This document shows positions 7,162-16,470 of a stretch of DNA of 64,000 nucleotides, piece by piece. The notes below the pieces were generated by a model. That model saw nothing but the letters and a program-made list of their open reading frames with translations. It was not told the origin of the DNA and did not search any database. Position 1 is the first letter of the stretch. Each line of letters begins with the position of its first letter. The position numbers were made by a program, and so were the translations under genes. The stretch is from Clostridiales bacterium (GTDB lineage Bacteria; Bacillota; Clostridia; Saccharofermentanales; Saccharofermentanaceae), in NCBI GenBank assembly GCA_017940895.1, contig JAGAXM010000002.1, forward strand, positions 88,520 to 152,519, read 5' to 3'.

Positions 7162-9785
7162 ATATAAAACTCACAGAAGAAACAACACGCGTCATCGTCT
7201 ACGCGAAAAGGTTTGCCGACTCATCCGGCAACCGTATGATCTCGACCGAGTATATGCTCGCGGGAATCTGTGCTCTTTCAGGACCCGTTACCGACATTCT
7301 GGAGCGAAGCGGCGTGACACTCGAGACACTCGCGGATGCATTAAGCTTCGATGAGTCAGTGATCGAGGATACTGTAAATAACTATGAGGTCGAGGACGGC
7401 TTGAGACTTTTAAGACTCGAGACCAAGAGACTTCTTAATGATGCCATGGAGGTATCTTCGAGGATCGGCGACAAGGGTATCGTAAAGCCCGAGCATCTGC
7501 TTTTCGTAATTTCCACCAACAAGGCTCTTACGGGAAATCAGGTTCTCGTAAGGCTCGGCGCCGATATAAACGGACTTATCGACGAGCTCTCGGGAACTCT
7601 TTCTGAGTCGGGCGAGCTCGACGGTGCGGAAGGCTTCCTGTCTTCGGACAGCGATGACGATCAGGACAGAGGCAATCTTCGCGGCGGGCCCAAGGGTGCG
7701 CGTCAGGGAAGACCCGATAAGAAGGGTAAAGCAGGCGGTCACAAGACACTTGAGAAGTTCGGTAAGAATCTGACCCAGATGGCTTCCGCGGGCAAGATCG
7801 ATCCCGTTATCGGAAGAGAGCAGGAGATCAACCGCGTCATGCAGATCCTTGCAAGAAGAACGAAGAACAATCCCTGCCTCGTCGGTGATCCCGGTGTAGG
7901 CAAGACTGCTATCGCAGAAGGACTTGCTTTGGCGATCGCCAAGGGCGACGTTCCCGATATCATTAAGGGCAAGACCGTATACAGCATCGACATGGGTTCG
8001 CTCGTAGCAGGATCCAAGTACAGAGGTGACTTCGAGGAGAGGATCAAGAATGTTCTCGAGGAGGCATCCGAAGATCCGAACGTTATCCTCTTTATCGATG
8101 AGATACACACACTGATCGGTGCCGGCGGAGGCGGAGATTCGGGTTCTCTCGATGCCGCGAATATCATGAAGCCTATGCTTACGCGTAATGAACTTCAGAT
8201 TGTCGGTGCGACCACTCTTGATGAGTACAGCAAGTACATCGAGAAGGATTCCGCTCTTGAGAGAAGATTCCAGAAGGTACTCGTAGACGAACCTTCACAG
8301 AGCGAGGCTATCGAGATCCTTAAGGGACTTCGTCCGAAGTACGAGGAGCATCACAAGATCCATATCCCTGATGATGCGATCGAGCAGGCGGTCATCCTTT
8401 CTTCAAGATATGTGTCCGACAGATTCCTTCCCGATAAGGCGATCGACCTTATCGATGAGGCTGCGGCACGAAAGAGGATCAACTTCGCCGTAACGGATAA
8501 GAAGCACAAGCTGACCAAACGTCTCGAGGAAATCGAGGAGCAGAAGAAGCTTGCCGTAGACAATATGGAATTCGAGAAGGCTGCGGCTCTTCGTGATGAA
8601 GAGAACAAGATCAAGACAGATCTCGAAAGCATGTCCGGTTCCGCTTCCGATGCGGAAGGCTTCACGGGAACGCTTACGGTAGATGATATCGCTGACGTTC
8701 TCTCGCAGTGGTCCGGCATCCCCGTATCCAAGATCACGGAGACGGATGCGGAGAAGCTTCGTACTCTCGAGGATGAATTGAAGAAGAGAGTAATCGGTCA
8801 GGATGAGGCTGTTACGGCAGTTGCCAAGGCGATCAGAAGATCACGCCTGGGCTTGAAGGATCCCACGAAGCCGTCCGGCTCGTTTATCTTCCTCGGTACT
8901 ACCGGTGTAGGTAAGACGGAGCTTGCGAAGGCTCTCGCGGAAGTCATGTTCGGCAACGAGAACGCGCTTGTCCGTATCGATATGTCCGAGTACATGGAGA
9001 AGCACGATGTAAGTAAGCTCATCGGTTCTCCTCCGGGATACGTCGGCTACGACGAAGGCGGTCAGCTTACGGAGAAGGTAAGACGTCATCCTTATTCTGT
9101 TGTTCTTTTCGACGAGATCGAGAAGGCGCACCCCGAGGTATTCAACTCCATGCTGCAGGTGCTCGATGACGGCAGACTTACCGACGGTAAGGGCAGAGTC
9201 GTAGACTTCAAGAACACGATCATCATCATGACGAGCAACATCGGTGCGAGAATGCTCACGACAGCTGCGGGAAGAAAGATCGGCTTTGACATGGCATCGG
9301 ACGACAAGGATCAGGACGAGGCCAGCAGAGAGAGGCTGTACGGCGGCAAGTCCTACGACGACGCTAAGGCTACGGTTCTCGATGAGTTGAAGAAGGCTTT
9401 CTCGCCTGAGTTCATCAACCGTGTGGACGAGATCATCTTCTTCAGAATGCTCGGCAGGGAGTCGCTCATCAAGATCGTCGACATCCTTACGGCACAGGTA
9501 GCGAAGAGAATCTCCGACATCGGTATCGAGATCAGACTCACGGATGCGGCCAAGGAACTTCTTGCCAAGAAGGGATACGATCCGCAGTACGGTGCAAGAC
9601 CTCTGAAGAGAGTTATGCAGTCCATGATCGAAGACAATTTCTCTGAAGCACTTCTTGACGGAGTCATCAAATCGGGTAGAATAGCTCTCGTTGACGCCGA
9701 GGGTGACGAGATCAGGATCTCGGATGCCGGTCCGATAGAAGAAGTGAAAGTAGAAGTTGCAAAGACCGATGGAGCAAACGCTTAA
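7158..9785 (+). CDS. clpC: ClpC, AAA+ unfoldase of the Clp protease
   Basis: The 875-residue chaperone has the full ClpC plan: double Clp-N domain (about 1-150), an Asp/Gly/Lys-rich linker, first AAA+ module with Walker A GDPGVGKT and Walker B LFIDEIH, a middle domain with a UVR-like helix (NMEFEKAAALRDEENKI), and a second AAA+ module with GTTGVGKT and the C-terminal D2-small domain. The two glutamates that bind phosphoarginine in the Bacillus Clp-N domain appear conserved (E31 in STEY, E112 in KPEH). It starts inside the mcsB stop (ATGA overlap), so it is translationally coupled and CtsR-controlled. Confidence 0.95.
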   Translation: MNIKLTEETTRVIVYAKRFADSSGNRMISTEYMLAGICALSGPVTDILERSGVTLETLADALSFDESVIEDTVNNYEVEDGLRLLRLETKRLLNDAMEVSSRIGDKGIVKPEHLLFVISTNKALTGNQVLVRLGADINGLIDELSGTLSESGELDGAEGFLSSDSDDDQDRGNLRGGPKGARQGRPDKKGKAGGHKTLEKFGKNLTQMASAGKIDPVIGREQEINRVMQILARRTKNNPCLVGDPGVGKTAIAEGLALAIAKGDVPDIIKGKTVYSIDMGSLVAGSKYRGDFEERIKNVLEEASEDPNVILFIDEIHTLIGAGGGGDSGSLDAANIMKPMLTRNELQIVGATTLDEYSKYIEKDSALERRFQKVLVDEPSQSEAIEILKGLRPKYEEHHKIHIPDDAIEQAVILSSRYVSDRFLPDKAIDLIDEAAARKRINFAVTDKKHKLTKRLEEIEEQKKLAVDNMEFEKAAALRDEENKIKTDLESMSGSASDAEGFTGTLTVDDIADVLSQWSGIPVSKITETDAEKLRTLEDELKKRVIGQDEAVTAVAKAIRRSRLGLKDPTKPSGSFIFLGTTGVGKTELAKALAEVMFGNENALVRIDMSEYMEKHDVSKLIGSPPGYVGYDEGGQLTEKVRRHPYSVVLFDEIEKAHPEVFNSMLQVLDDGRLTDGKGRVVDFKNTIIIMTSNIGARMLTTAAGRKIGFDMASDDKDQDEASRERLYGGKSYDDAKATVLDELKKAFSPEFINRVDEIIFFRMLGRESLIKIVDILTAQVAKRISDIGIEIRLTDAAKELLAKKGYDPQYGARPLKRVMQSMIEDNFSEALLDGVIKSGRIALVDAEGDEIRISDAGPIEEVKVEVAKTDGANA

Positions 9786-10416
9786 GGAGAAACTCAAGTA
9801 CTGGCAGTTCGTGCTGTACGTACCAATATACATGCCGTTCTTCTTCCTCGCGGAGAAGACAACACACGACGTAACATACATAAACATACCCCTCGACGAC
9901 TGTATCCCTTTCGTCGAGGGGTTTATCATACCTTATTTGTTATGGTTTCCTTTCATGGCGGTCGCGATCGCGTATGTATTCTTTAAGGATAAGAAGGAGT
10001 TCTTCGCGATGTGCTGGCACCTTATCATCGGTATGTCGCTTTTTATCGTGGTAAGCTTCGTGTTCCCGAACGGACTTCAGCTTCGTCCTACCGGTTTTCC
10101 CCGCGACAACTTCTGCACGGACCTTGTGAAGTATCTGTATTCAATCGATACTTCAACTAATGTTATCCCTTCAATTCATGTATTTAACTCGCTTGCATGC
10201 GGCATCTCATTCGGCCGCGTGCTCTGGAAGCGCGGACATAAAATAACCGCCATCGCTTCTTACACGATGGCGGCTTTGATATGTGTTTCAACAATGTTCG
10301 TTAAGCAGCATTCCGTAGTGGATGTTGCTGCCGGTCTGCTGTTATCAGGCTGCTGCTTTTTCCTTCTTCGTAGGCTTTACAAGAACGAAGCAGACGATAA
10401 GAGCGACAACGTATAA
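9769..10416 (+). CDS. PAP2-family membrane phosphatase
   Basis: About six hydrophobic segments are seen, with the PAP2 catalytic motifs near the C-terminus: PSIHVFNSLACG (P-S-x-H) and KQHSVVDVAAG (xxHxxxD). The first motif (Kx6RP) appears only as a weak GLQLRPTGFPRD. Such proteins dephosphorylate lipid phosphates such as undecaprenyl pyrophosphate or phosphatidate. The ATG at 9769 lies within the end of clpC (17-nt overlap), so it may be co-expressed with the stress operon. Its last 72 nt run antisense to the end of the neighbouring transporter gene; both reading frames look real there. Confidence 0.75.
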   Translation: MEQTLKEKLKYWQFVLYVPIYMPFFFLAEKTTHDVTYINIPLDDCIPFVEGFIIPYLLWFPFMAVAIAYVFFKDKKEFFAMCWHLIIGMSLFIVVSFVFPNGLQLRPTGFPRDNFCTDLVKYLYSIDTSTNVIPSIHVFNSLACGISFGRVLWKRGHKITAIASYTMAALICVSTMFVKQHSVVDVAAGLLLSGCCFFLLRRLYKNEADDKSDNV

Positions 10417-11591
10417 AGCTCCCGTAGCATACAGAACTGTCTGATAACCTGTGGCGTTGTCACCGACGCGCTCGATGATAGCTGTTGCCATCTGGTTACC
10501 TGTGAGACCTGCGACAGCCCATGCAGAGAGGCACATGCCGTGAACTGCGGAGATGGACTTCATACCGAAATGGTCTGACAGGAGAGTAGGAACGTTGGAG
10601 AAGCCTCCGCCGTAACCTGCGTTAACTGCGATCAAGAGTGCAACGCACAGCACAACGATCTTGTTCTCGATACCGTGTGTGAGGATCGTAGCACCTGTGA
10701 GTGCGATGGACATGATGAAGATGATCTTGTAGATCGTATTTCTGTCCTTGAATGTATCAGCCCAAGCGGAGAAGCCCAAACGGCCTGCTGCATTCGCGAT
10801 AGCTGTTACGGAACCCAATGTGGCAGCTACACCTGTTGTAAGTCCGACTGCCGTGAAGATCGCCTTCTCCTGGGAGATAAGAGCGAGACCGCAGTGGATG
10901 TTGATGTAGAACATGATCCAGATTCCGATGAATGTCTTGTTTGTGAAAGAGAACTTGAAGTTCTTGCCGAGTGTGGCGAAGAACTCCTTGATGCCGCCCT
11001 CCTCGTGAGCCTCAACCCAGTCGGCAGGCTTCTTAAGAAGCAGGTGTCCGATGAACATCATTACGCAGTAGATGCCGCCCATGATGAAGAACATGTAAGC
11101 CGGGTTGTTGTCGAATTTGTTAAGGAAGAACTGCATGATAGGTGTTGCGATAGCCTTGGCAAGACCGAAGCCTGCTACTGCAGACCTGTTGCAAGACCCT
11201 TACGGTCCTTGAACCACAGCATGAGTGTCTTAACGGGGGAAAGATAACCTGTTCCGAGACCGATACCCATGATGCATCCGTAACACAGGAAGATGAGGGG
11301 GAGAGACTTGAGCAGGATAGCTGCGCCTGTTCCGACCATACCTGTTGTGAAGCAGATGGTGGCGATGAGTGATGATTTCTTGATGTCCTTCTCAACTACG
11401 TCGCCAAGGAAAGCGGCAGACATACCGAGGAAGAAGATAGCGAGCGAGAATGCCCACTGTACTGCACTTTTCTCCGCGCCGATGTACTCTGCGATTTCCT
11501 TCGAGAATGTGCCCCAGCAGTAAACCGTACCGATACTGCAGTGCAGAAGGAGAGCAGGGATAGCAGCGCAAACCCATTTATTATTGCTCAT
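10345..11591 (-). pseudogene. OFA-type MFS transporter interrupted by a frameshift
   Basis: Two consecutive minus-strand frames make one 12-helix major facilitator of the oxalate/formate antiporter (OFA) class. The first (11591 down to 11175) begins MSNNKWVCAAIPALLLHC and ends KDRKGLATGLQ then stop. The second resumes with AVAGFGLAKAIATPIMQFF and runs to 10345. The family consensus across the break is GLATGxAVxGFGxA, so one base is missing near 11180-11186 and the shift restores a continuous protein. It is either a real inactivating mutation or an assembly error; the rest is intact with no other stop. AGGAGG is spaced 7 nt from the ATG at 11591. Substrate unknown. Confidence 0.8.
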
Positions 11592-11607
11592 AAGGAGCCT
11601 CCTTTTA

Positions 11608-11651
11608 ATTGCAATCACGTAATAATATATAATTTATCCGTGATTTGCAAT
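11608..11651. promoter_or_regulatory. Imperfect inverted repeat around the MFS promoter
   Basis: ATTGCAATCACG (11608-11619) and CGTGATTTGCAAT (11639-11651) are inverted copies differing by one inserted T. They flank a 19-bp AT-only core with -10-like hexamers (ATAATATATAATTTA). The position directly upstream of the minus-strand transporter start fits an operator, though a terminator role for the upstream ABC genes cannot be excluded. Confidence 0.5.
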
Positions 11652-11679
11652 TAACAGGAGTGTTACTGTTTTCTAACGA

Positions 11680-12726
11680 TTAGCGTTTATCCTTATCGAT
11701 GAACTCGAGTGCGGCTGTCGCGACTCCGATGTAGATGAGTATATGGATGGCGAGCATCTGCCAGCACTTGGAGATGACTGCGGGGTCGGAGGCGTACTTT
11801 TCCTCCTGGTTAAGCTCGCCGGATTTCATCTCGATGGTATAGCCGCCGCCCTGGCTTTCAATGGCAGTGATAAAGTCGTCGAACATGATCTCCTTATCGT
11901 CAGGAATAGAGTTCAGAAGAATGACCATCTCAGGGTCTTCAGAGAAGTCGGGAGATGCGAGCATGAACTCCTTGAGCTGGCCGGCTGTGATGGAACCGTT
12001 ACGCATCTTCTTCATACTCTTCCAAAGTGCCGTCATGGGCAGGTCGTTGTACTGACCCTGTGCGCAAGTAGCCGTAAGACCCCACTTGGTGATGGTGTAA
12101 TCAGTGAGGAACGTGATGCTGTCAGGCAGGGCAAAGAAGCCGCCGGAGAATACAAGCTGGAAGATAAGCAGGAACGGCATTACCGTCATGGCTGTAGTCG
12201 TATTGCGGACAAATGATGATACCAGCAGGCTCATCATGTCAGCAGCGAATGTGGTGAGGAAGATCGTGATGCCGAGGTCGAGCATTATGTTTCCTGTAAC
12301 AAGACCTTTAGGTTCCTGCGGGAGCGAGACGCCCATCTTGATGAGAACGAACATGGTGATGATGGTCTGCAGCAGGCACATGAATGCCTGATAGATCGTG
12401 TGTGCCGTGATGTAGGAGCTGATGTGAAGTCCGCTTCTGTGCTCGCGCTTTACGATGGCGCGTTCGCGGCAGACATTCTGGATCGAGTTGAAAAAACCGT
12501 TCCATACGCAGATACATGCAATGGCGAAGGAGCCGAGCAGCGTGCCCTCCATGGTGGTAAACAGACTGTTCTTCATGACTAATGCAACGAGACCTGCGAT
12601 GAGAGCCGCGATAGGCATTACTTTCCAGTCATTCTGGTAGATGAACATTCTGAAGAATTTGCCGAGGTAGATTCCAGTCTGATATACACGTCCCTGATGC
12701 TTGGCATCTTTTATCTCTTTGTTCAT
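11680..12726 (-). CDS. ABC-2 type transporter permease, ABCG-like
   Basis: The 348-residue protein has an N-terminal amphipathic stretch, then about six hydrophobic segments (for example MPIAALIAGLVALVM, LLGSFAIACICVWNGFFNSI, IIFLTTFAADMMSLL, AMTVMPFLLIFQLVFSGGFFALP, HILIYIGVATAALEFI) and an extracytoplasmic loop between the last two. Features such as NVCRERAIVKREHRSG and the FSGGFF segment are typical of ABCG/ABC-2 exporters. It overlaps the ATPase gene by ATGA (12723-12726), so the two form one exporter. Substrate cannot be read from the sequence. Confidence 0.8.
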   Translation of the reverse strand: MNKEIKDAKHQGRVYQTGIYLGKFFRMFIYQNDWKVMPIAALIAGLVALVMKNSLFTTMEGTLLGSFAIACICVWNGFFNSIQNVCRERAIVKREHRSGLHISSYITAHTIYQAFMCLLQTIITMFVLIKMGVSLPQEPKGLVTGNIMLDLGITIFLTTFAADMMSLLVSSFVRNTTTAMTVMPFLLIFQLVFSGGFFALPDSITFLTDYTITKWGLTATCAQGQYNDLPMTALWKSMKKMRNGSITAGQLKEFMLASPDFSEDPEMVILLNSIPDDKEIMFDDFITAIESQGGGYTIEMKSGELNQEEKYASDPAVISKCWQMLAIHILIYIGVATAALEFIDKDKR

Positions 12727-14117
12727 GCTGTTGCCCCCTTGTACTTCTCGACGATAACTGTGTCCGCGGCCTCTTCACACGTCTTGCCCTCTCCTACGAG
12801 ACGGGCTATATGTGAGTACATCGCAATGAACTCGTCGGCACGGCCCTCGCCGCCCTCTTCCTTCTGGTTGATGGTACGCAGAACGGCTTCCATGGTGCCT
12901 CTTGCGAAAAACCTTTTCGCGGTGCTTACAGGACCGTAGAAAGCAAGTCTTCCCGTACGGGTCGTGTCCTTGGCAAGAACGATAACGTCGTCGAAAAGGT
13001 CGATGACTCTGTCCGGAGTGTGCGTGATAACAATAACGATCTTGCCCTGGTCCGCGATGTCACGGAGCTTCTCGAACAGTCCCCTCGCGACTACGCCGTC
13101 GAGACCTGAGTCAGGCTCATCAAGGATAAACAGGTCAGGGTCAGAGATAAACTCGATCGCGATGGAAAGACGCTTCTTCTGGCCTCCCGAGAGCTTCTCT
13201 ACCATGGTGTTCTGAAGCATGGACAGACCGAAAGACTCGAGCATATCCTGCACATGCTGCTTCTTGTCCTTGACGGACGTTTCTTTGGGGAGACGAATGT
13301 TGGCGGCGTCTTCGAGTGTCTTAAGTACAGTGTCGTTGCCGCGCATCAGCTCCTGCTGGGGAACGAAGCCCAAGTTGTATTTTACCTGCTCGTAGTTGTT
13401 GTAGACATTGATGTCGTTGATCGTAATGGCGGCATCAGCCTTCTCGTAGCCTGTTACGGCGTTGAGGAAAGTAGTCTTGCCGGCACCGGAACCTCCAAGA
13501 AGGAGAACCATGTGACCCTTAGGAATGACCATGTGGATATCCTTGAGGAGAGTAACTGTCTGGAATGCGCTGCGGGCAGTTCTTGCGGCGATGTTGACGG
13601 ACAGGCCTTCAGCTTCCTCATCTGCGGTGATGCCTGATTCTTCAGCGCCCTCGTCCTTATCCGTTGCGAGCCTTGAAGGCTGGAACTTCTTTGATAAACC
13701 CCAGTGCAGTGCAACAATGTCTGCGAAGAGCATCCAGAGGAGTACCCATGTTCTTCTGTGATTGAAAATATCGCACGTACCGATGTTAAGCTTGATTGCC
13801 TGAATGAAGTTGATTATGAGGCAGATAACCTGCACCAGGCTCAAGATGAGCAGTAAAGCGCCGGGAACGCCGTCGATGAGCATCGTTAGGGCTAAAAGAT
13901 AGGTCATTACCTCGAGAAATGCGAGTATACGACCCTCTTGCTCTCTTCTGGCACAAAGTCCGCGGCAGTACATACGGTAGCCGGGGATGAATGATTTCCA
14001 CCATTCAAGACCGCATTTCTTAAAGAATGGAATGTAGCATAGACCTGAAATTACAAATAGAACAATAGTCTCGATTCCGTTGGTGGCAATACTTGCCACG
14101 GTCGATGTATCAGACAT
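12723..14117 (-). CDS. ABC transporter ATPase with an N-terminal membrane domain
   Basis: The first ~150 residues hold about four hydrophobic segments (ETIVLFVISGLCYIPFFKK, VMTYLLALTMLID, ALLLILSLVQVICLIINF, VLLWMLFADIVAL). A canonical ATPase follows: Walker A GGSGAGKTT, signature LSGGQKKRLSIA, Walker B LFILDEPDSGLD and switch His in VITHTPD. The order ATPase then permease with ABCG-like motifs suggests a split ABCG-type exporter. The membrane extension on the ATPase is unusual and may anchor the complex or act as a sensor. A TATAAT on the minus strand near 14159 and a GGGGG ribosome site precede the ATG. Confidence 0.8.
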   Translation of the reverse strand: MSDTSTVASIATNGIETIVLFVISGLCYIPFFKKCGLEWWKSFIPGYRMYCRGLCARREQEGRILAFLEVMTYLLALTMLIDGVPGALLLILSLVQVICLIINFIQAIKLNIGTCDIFNHRRTWVLLWMLFADIVALHWGLSKKFQPSRLATDKDEGAEESGITADEEAEGLSVNIAARTARSAFQTVTLLKDIHMVIPKGHMVLLLGGSGAGKTTFLNAVTGYEKADAAITINDINVYNNYEQVKYNLGFVPQQELMRGNDTVLKTLEDAANIRLPKETSVKDKKQHVQDMLESFGLSMLQNTMVEKLSGGQKKRLSIAIEFISDPDLFILDEPDSGLDGVVARGLFEKLRDIADQGKIVIVITHTPDRVIDLFDDVIVLAKDTTRTGRLAFYGPVSTAKRFFARGTMEAVLRTINQKEEGGEGRADEFIAMYSHIARLVGEGKTCEEAADTVIVEKYKGATA

Positions 14118-14241
14118 AGGATACCCCCAAAAGTATTTAACAAAATAAATTTACATATATTATAATACGAGCACTGTCGACAGAAATGCAACAAATGCTT
14201 TGCTATAATAATGAAAACTTATTGTTAACGGAGGCCTTCAG

Positions 14242-15561
14242 ATGGCAAATAAGCCTTATGAATACGATATCGGATGCGTGCCGAGCAACTGGTGGTATCA
14301 CTGTATCGGAGAGAACATCCTGGTATCGCTCATCGCTTTGTTTACGGGCATTAAGGTTAAACCCGATCAGGATTATCTCAAGGAAGAAGGACCGATCATA
14401 GTTGTTGCGAACCACCAGTCTTATTTGGACCCGATGGTTACGAGCAAGCTTACGAGAGGACGCGCAGGTAATTTCGTTACAGGCGAGTTTGTTTTTCGTA
14501 AGAACCCCTGGGGCCACTGGTTCCGCTTGGGGGGCGCGATCCCGAAGAAGCAGTTCGTGGTGGACACCATCGCAGTTAAGGCCATGATGAAGGTCATGAA
14601 GCGTAAGGGCGTGCTCTTTATCTACCCCGAGGCGACGCGTTCCGTTGACGGCTCCACGATTACTTTCGACGACGGCGTAGCCAAGATGGCGAAGAAGGCG
14701 GGCGCTGCGATCTATATCCAGCACATCCACGGCGCGTACCTGACGATGCCGCGCTGGGGCAAAGGACTTTCGATCCGCAAGGGCAAGATCACGTCCGAGT
14801 TCGCATATAAGCTTCCGGGCTCCAAGGTAAAGGAGATGAGCGCGGAGGAGATCCAGAAGTTTATCCTCGACGGCATCAAGTACGACGAGAATGACTACAG
14901 CCGCGAGTGTCATCCCGTACACAAGGGCAAGAACCTCGCACGCGGTCTCGAAAACATCGGCTACATCTGCCCCAAGTGCGCGTCGGAATTTACTGTAAAG
15001 TGGGCTGGAAAGAAGGAGAGCGACTGCGTTGTCTGCTCTTCGTGCGGCAACAAGGTGCGCTATCTGCCTACGGGTCTTCTTGAGGGCGCTTCCGGCGAAG
15101 ATAAGAGCTTCGAGGACCTTCACAAGTGGACCGAGTGGGAAAGAGAGCAGGTCGACAAAGAAATCGCCGCAGGTGATTTCCGTATGGAGCTCGATGCTGA
15201 TCTTCACAAGATGTTCGACCCGCTTACATGGGCAAAGACCGGTAGCGGCAAGGTCACGATCACTTCGACACAGATCATATACGAAGGCACGGACTGCGAT
15301 GCGTCCGACGGCATCCCCTACAAGAAGGGCAAGCCGATGAAGAAGTATAAGAACCGTACTCTCGATGGTGTCTCGAAGCCTATAACACAGGTGTTCGAGA
15401 TCGCTACCATGAGAGGTCTCGTGGCGAAGTATGGCAAGGCGTTCGAGATCTACAGCAAGGACGGCGAACTGTTCAGATTTTATGTGGACGGTCAGAAGGT
15501 ATTTAAGGTTCACCAGGTGGTAGAGTTGCTCGGAAAACAAAGAGACGGAGGTCAGACATGA
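14242..15561 (+). CDS. PlsC-like acyltransferase with C-terminal zinc-ribbon extension
   Basis: The N-terminal ~220 residues form a 1-acyl-glycerol-3-phosphate acyltransferase domain: catalytic NHQSYLDP (Hx4D) near residue 55, GGAIPKK and YPEATRS. Unlike plain PlsC (about 240 aa), the protein continues for 200 residues with a zinc ribbon (CPKC...CSSC, about residues 243-270) and a C-terminal beta-rich domain of unknown role. It probably makes phosphatidic acid or acylates a related glycerol backbone. TGCTATAAT (extended -10, 14201-14209) and GGAGG precede the start. It is coupled by ATGA to a CPBP protease gene. Confidence 0.75.
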   Translation: MANKPYEYDIGCVPSNWWYHCIGENILVSLIALFTGIKVKPDQDYLKEEGPIIVVANHQSYLDPMVTSKLTRGRAGNFVTGEFVFRKNPWGHWFRLGGAIPKKQFVVDTIAVKAMMKVMKRKGVLFIYPEATRSVDGSTITFDDGVAKMAKKAGAAIYIQHIHGAYLTMPRWGKGLSIRKGKITSEFAYKLPGSKVKEMSAEEIQKFILDGIKYDENDYSRECHPVHKGKNLARGLENIGYICPKCASEFTVKWAGKKESDCVVCSSCGNKVRYLPTGLLEGASGEDKSFEDLHKWTEWEREQVDKEIAAGDFRMELDADLHKMFDPLTWAKTGSGKVTITSTQIIYEGTDCDASDGIPYKKGKPMKKYKNRTLDGVSKPITQVFEIATMRGLVAKYGKAFEIYSKDGELFRFYVDGQKVFKVHQVVELLGKQRDGGQT

Positions 15562-16382
15562 GCAATAAGACAAAGCATCCTGTATTGGATCACGGTATCA
15601 TCAGTTATTTCCTGATCGGATTTCTCGCATTGATGTCGGTATCTATCTGCGGAACGATCGCGGGAACCGTCGCGATAATTGCCTTTTCCGAGACTTACGA
15701 AGATGCCGCAACAGGCCTTGGTACTGCGGCTTGCACTCTTGTGCTGTCGTTCCTGTTCTGGTTTTGTTTTCGTAAGGAAGGGTATAAGGGAATTCTCAAG
15801 GGAAACAAGATCGGCTGGGCTTTTCTTATGTTGCTGCCGTTCCTGGTTGTTCATTACGCAGGAAGTGTCGTAAGCTGGACTGAGTTCGGGTTCGCAGGCA
15901 ATATAGTACTCTCGCTTCTTGCTGCACTCTCGCCGGGATTCGGAGAAGAGATCGCATTCAGAGGCCTCGGAGTCGCGAACTTCATGAGAAACGCTAAGAG
16001 CGGCAAGAGCATAAAGATCATATTCTGGCTCTCGTCCGTTGTGTTCGGACTTACGCATATCCTTAATATAACAGCCGGCGGAGATGTGTTTGCTTCTACG
16101 ATCCAGTCTTTCTATGCCATTGGCGTCGGAATGCTCTTCTGTGCGGTTTTCCTTCGTACCGGAAGCCTCTGGCCCTCGATCATTGCTCATACAACCGTTG
16201 ATTTTATGGAATTTATGAGGGGCGACCTTGCCCAAAGCGGCGGAGTTATGGTCGGTTTGGGTGTCGGAGACTGGATAACGATCGCGGCTTCCGGCCTGGC
16301 TGTCGTAATCGCCCTTATCCTTATGAATAAGAAGCACGATGAGGAGATTATCGCTCTCTGGAGCAAAAAATGGGGACAATAA
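15558..16382 (+). CDS. CPBP-family intramembrane metalloprotease
   Basis: The 274-residue protein has about eight hydrophobic segments and the CPBP (Abi/CAAX-like) catalytic motifs: EEIAFRG (EExxxR) near residue 132, FGLTHILN (FxxxH) and a later HTTVDFM (HxxxD/N). Family members cleave membrane-embedded substrates or process bacteriocin-like peptides. Its start overlaps the acyltransferase stop (ATGA), so it shares that transcript; no peptide substrate gene is visible nearby. Confidence 0.8.
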   Translation: MSNKTKHPVLDHGIISYFLIGFLALMSVSICGTIAGTVAIIAFSETYEDAATGLGTAACTLVLSFLFWFCFRKEGYKGILKGNKIGWAFLMLLPFLVVHYAGSVVSWTEFGFAGNIVLSLLAALSPGFGEEIAFRGLGVANFMRNAKSGKSIKIIFWLSSVVFGLTHILNITAGGDVFASTIQSFYAIGVGMLFCAVFLRTGSLWPSIIAHTTVDFMEFMRGDLAQSGGVMVGLGVGDWITIAASGLAVVIALILMNKKHDEEIIALWSKKWGQ

Positions 16383-16386
16383 GCCT

Positions 16387-16415
16387 TTATAATCGGCTTA
16401 AAAGCATATATAATA
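16387..16415 (+). promoter_or_regulatory. Candidate promoter of the pgk-tpi fusion
   Basis: TTTATA (16387-16392), 17 nt, TATAAT (16410-16415) lies 55 nt before the ATG; AGGAG precedes the start. Confidence 0.55.
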
Positions 16416-16470
16416 TTACGCGGTAATGAAGCGGTTAACGCTACAAAATAATTAATAGGAGTGTGGCATC

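Noticed and set aside
10675..11247. Long plus-strand open frame opposite the MFS gene.
   Set aside because: Its Cys/Asp-rich product has no recognisable domain, and the opposite strand encodes a clear transporter with conserved motifs.
14203..15573. A 456-codon minus-strand open frame opposite the acyltransferase gene.
   Set aside because: It is a mirror of the strong codon bias of the plus-strand gene, which has HX4D and zinc-ribbon motifs.
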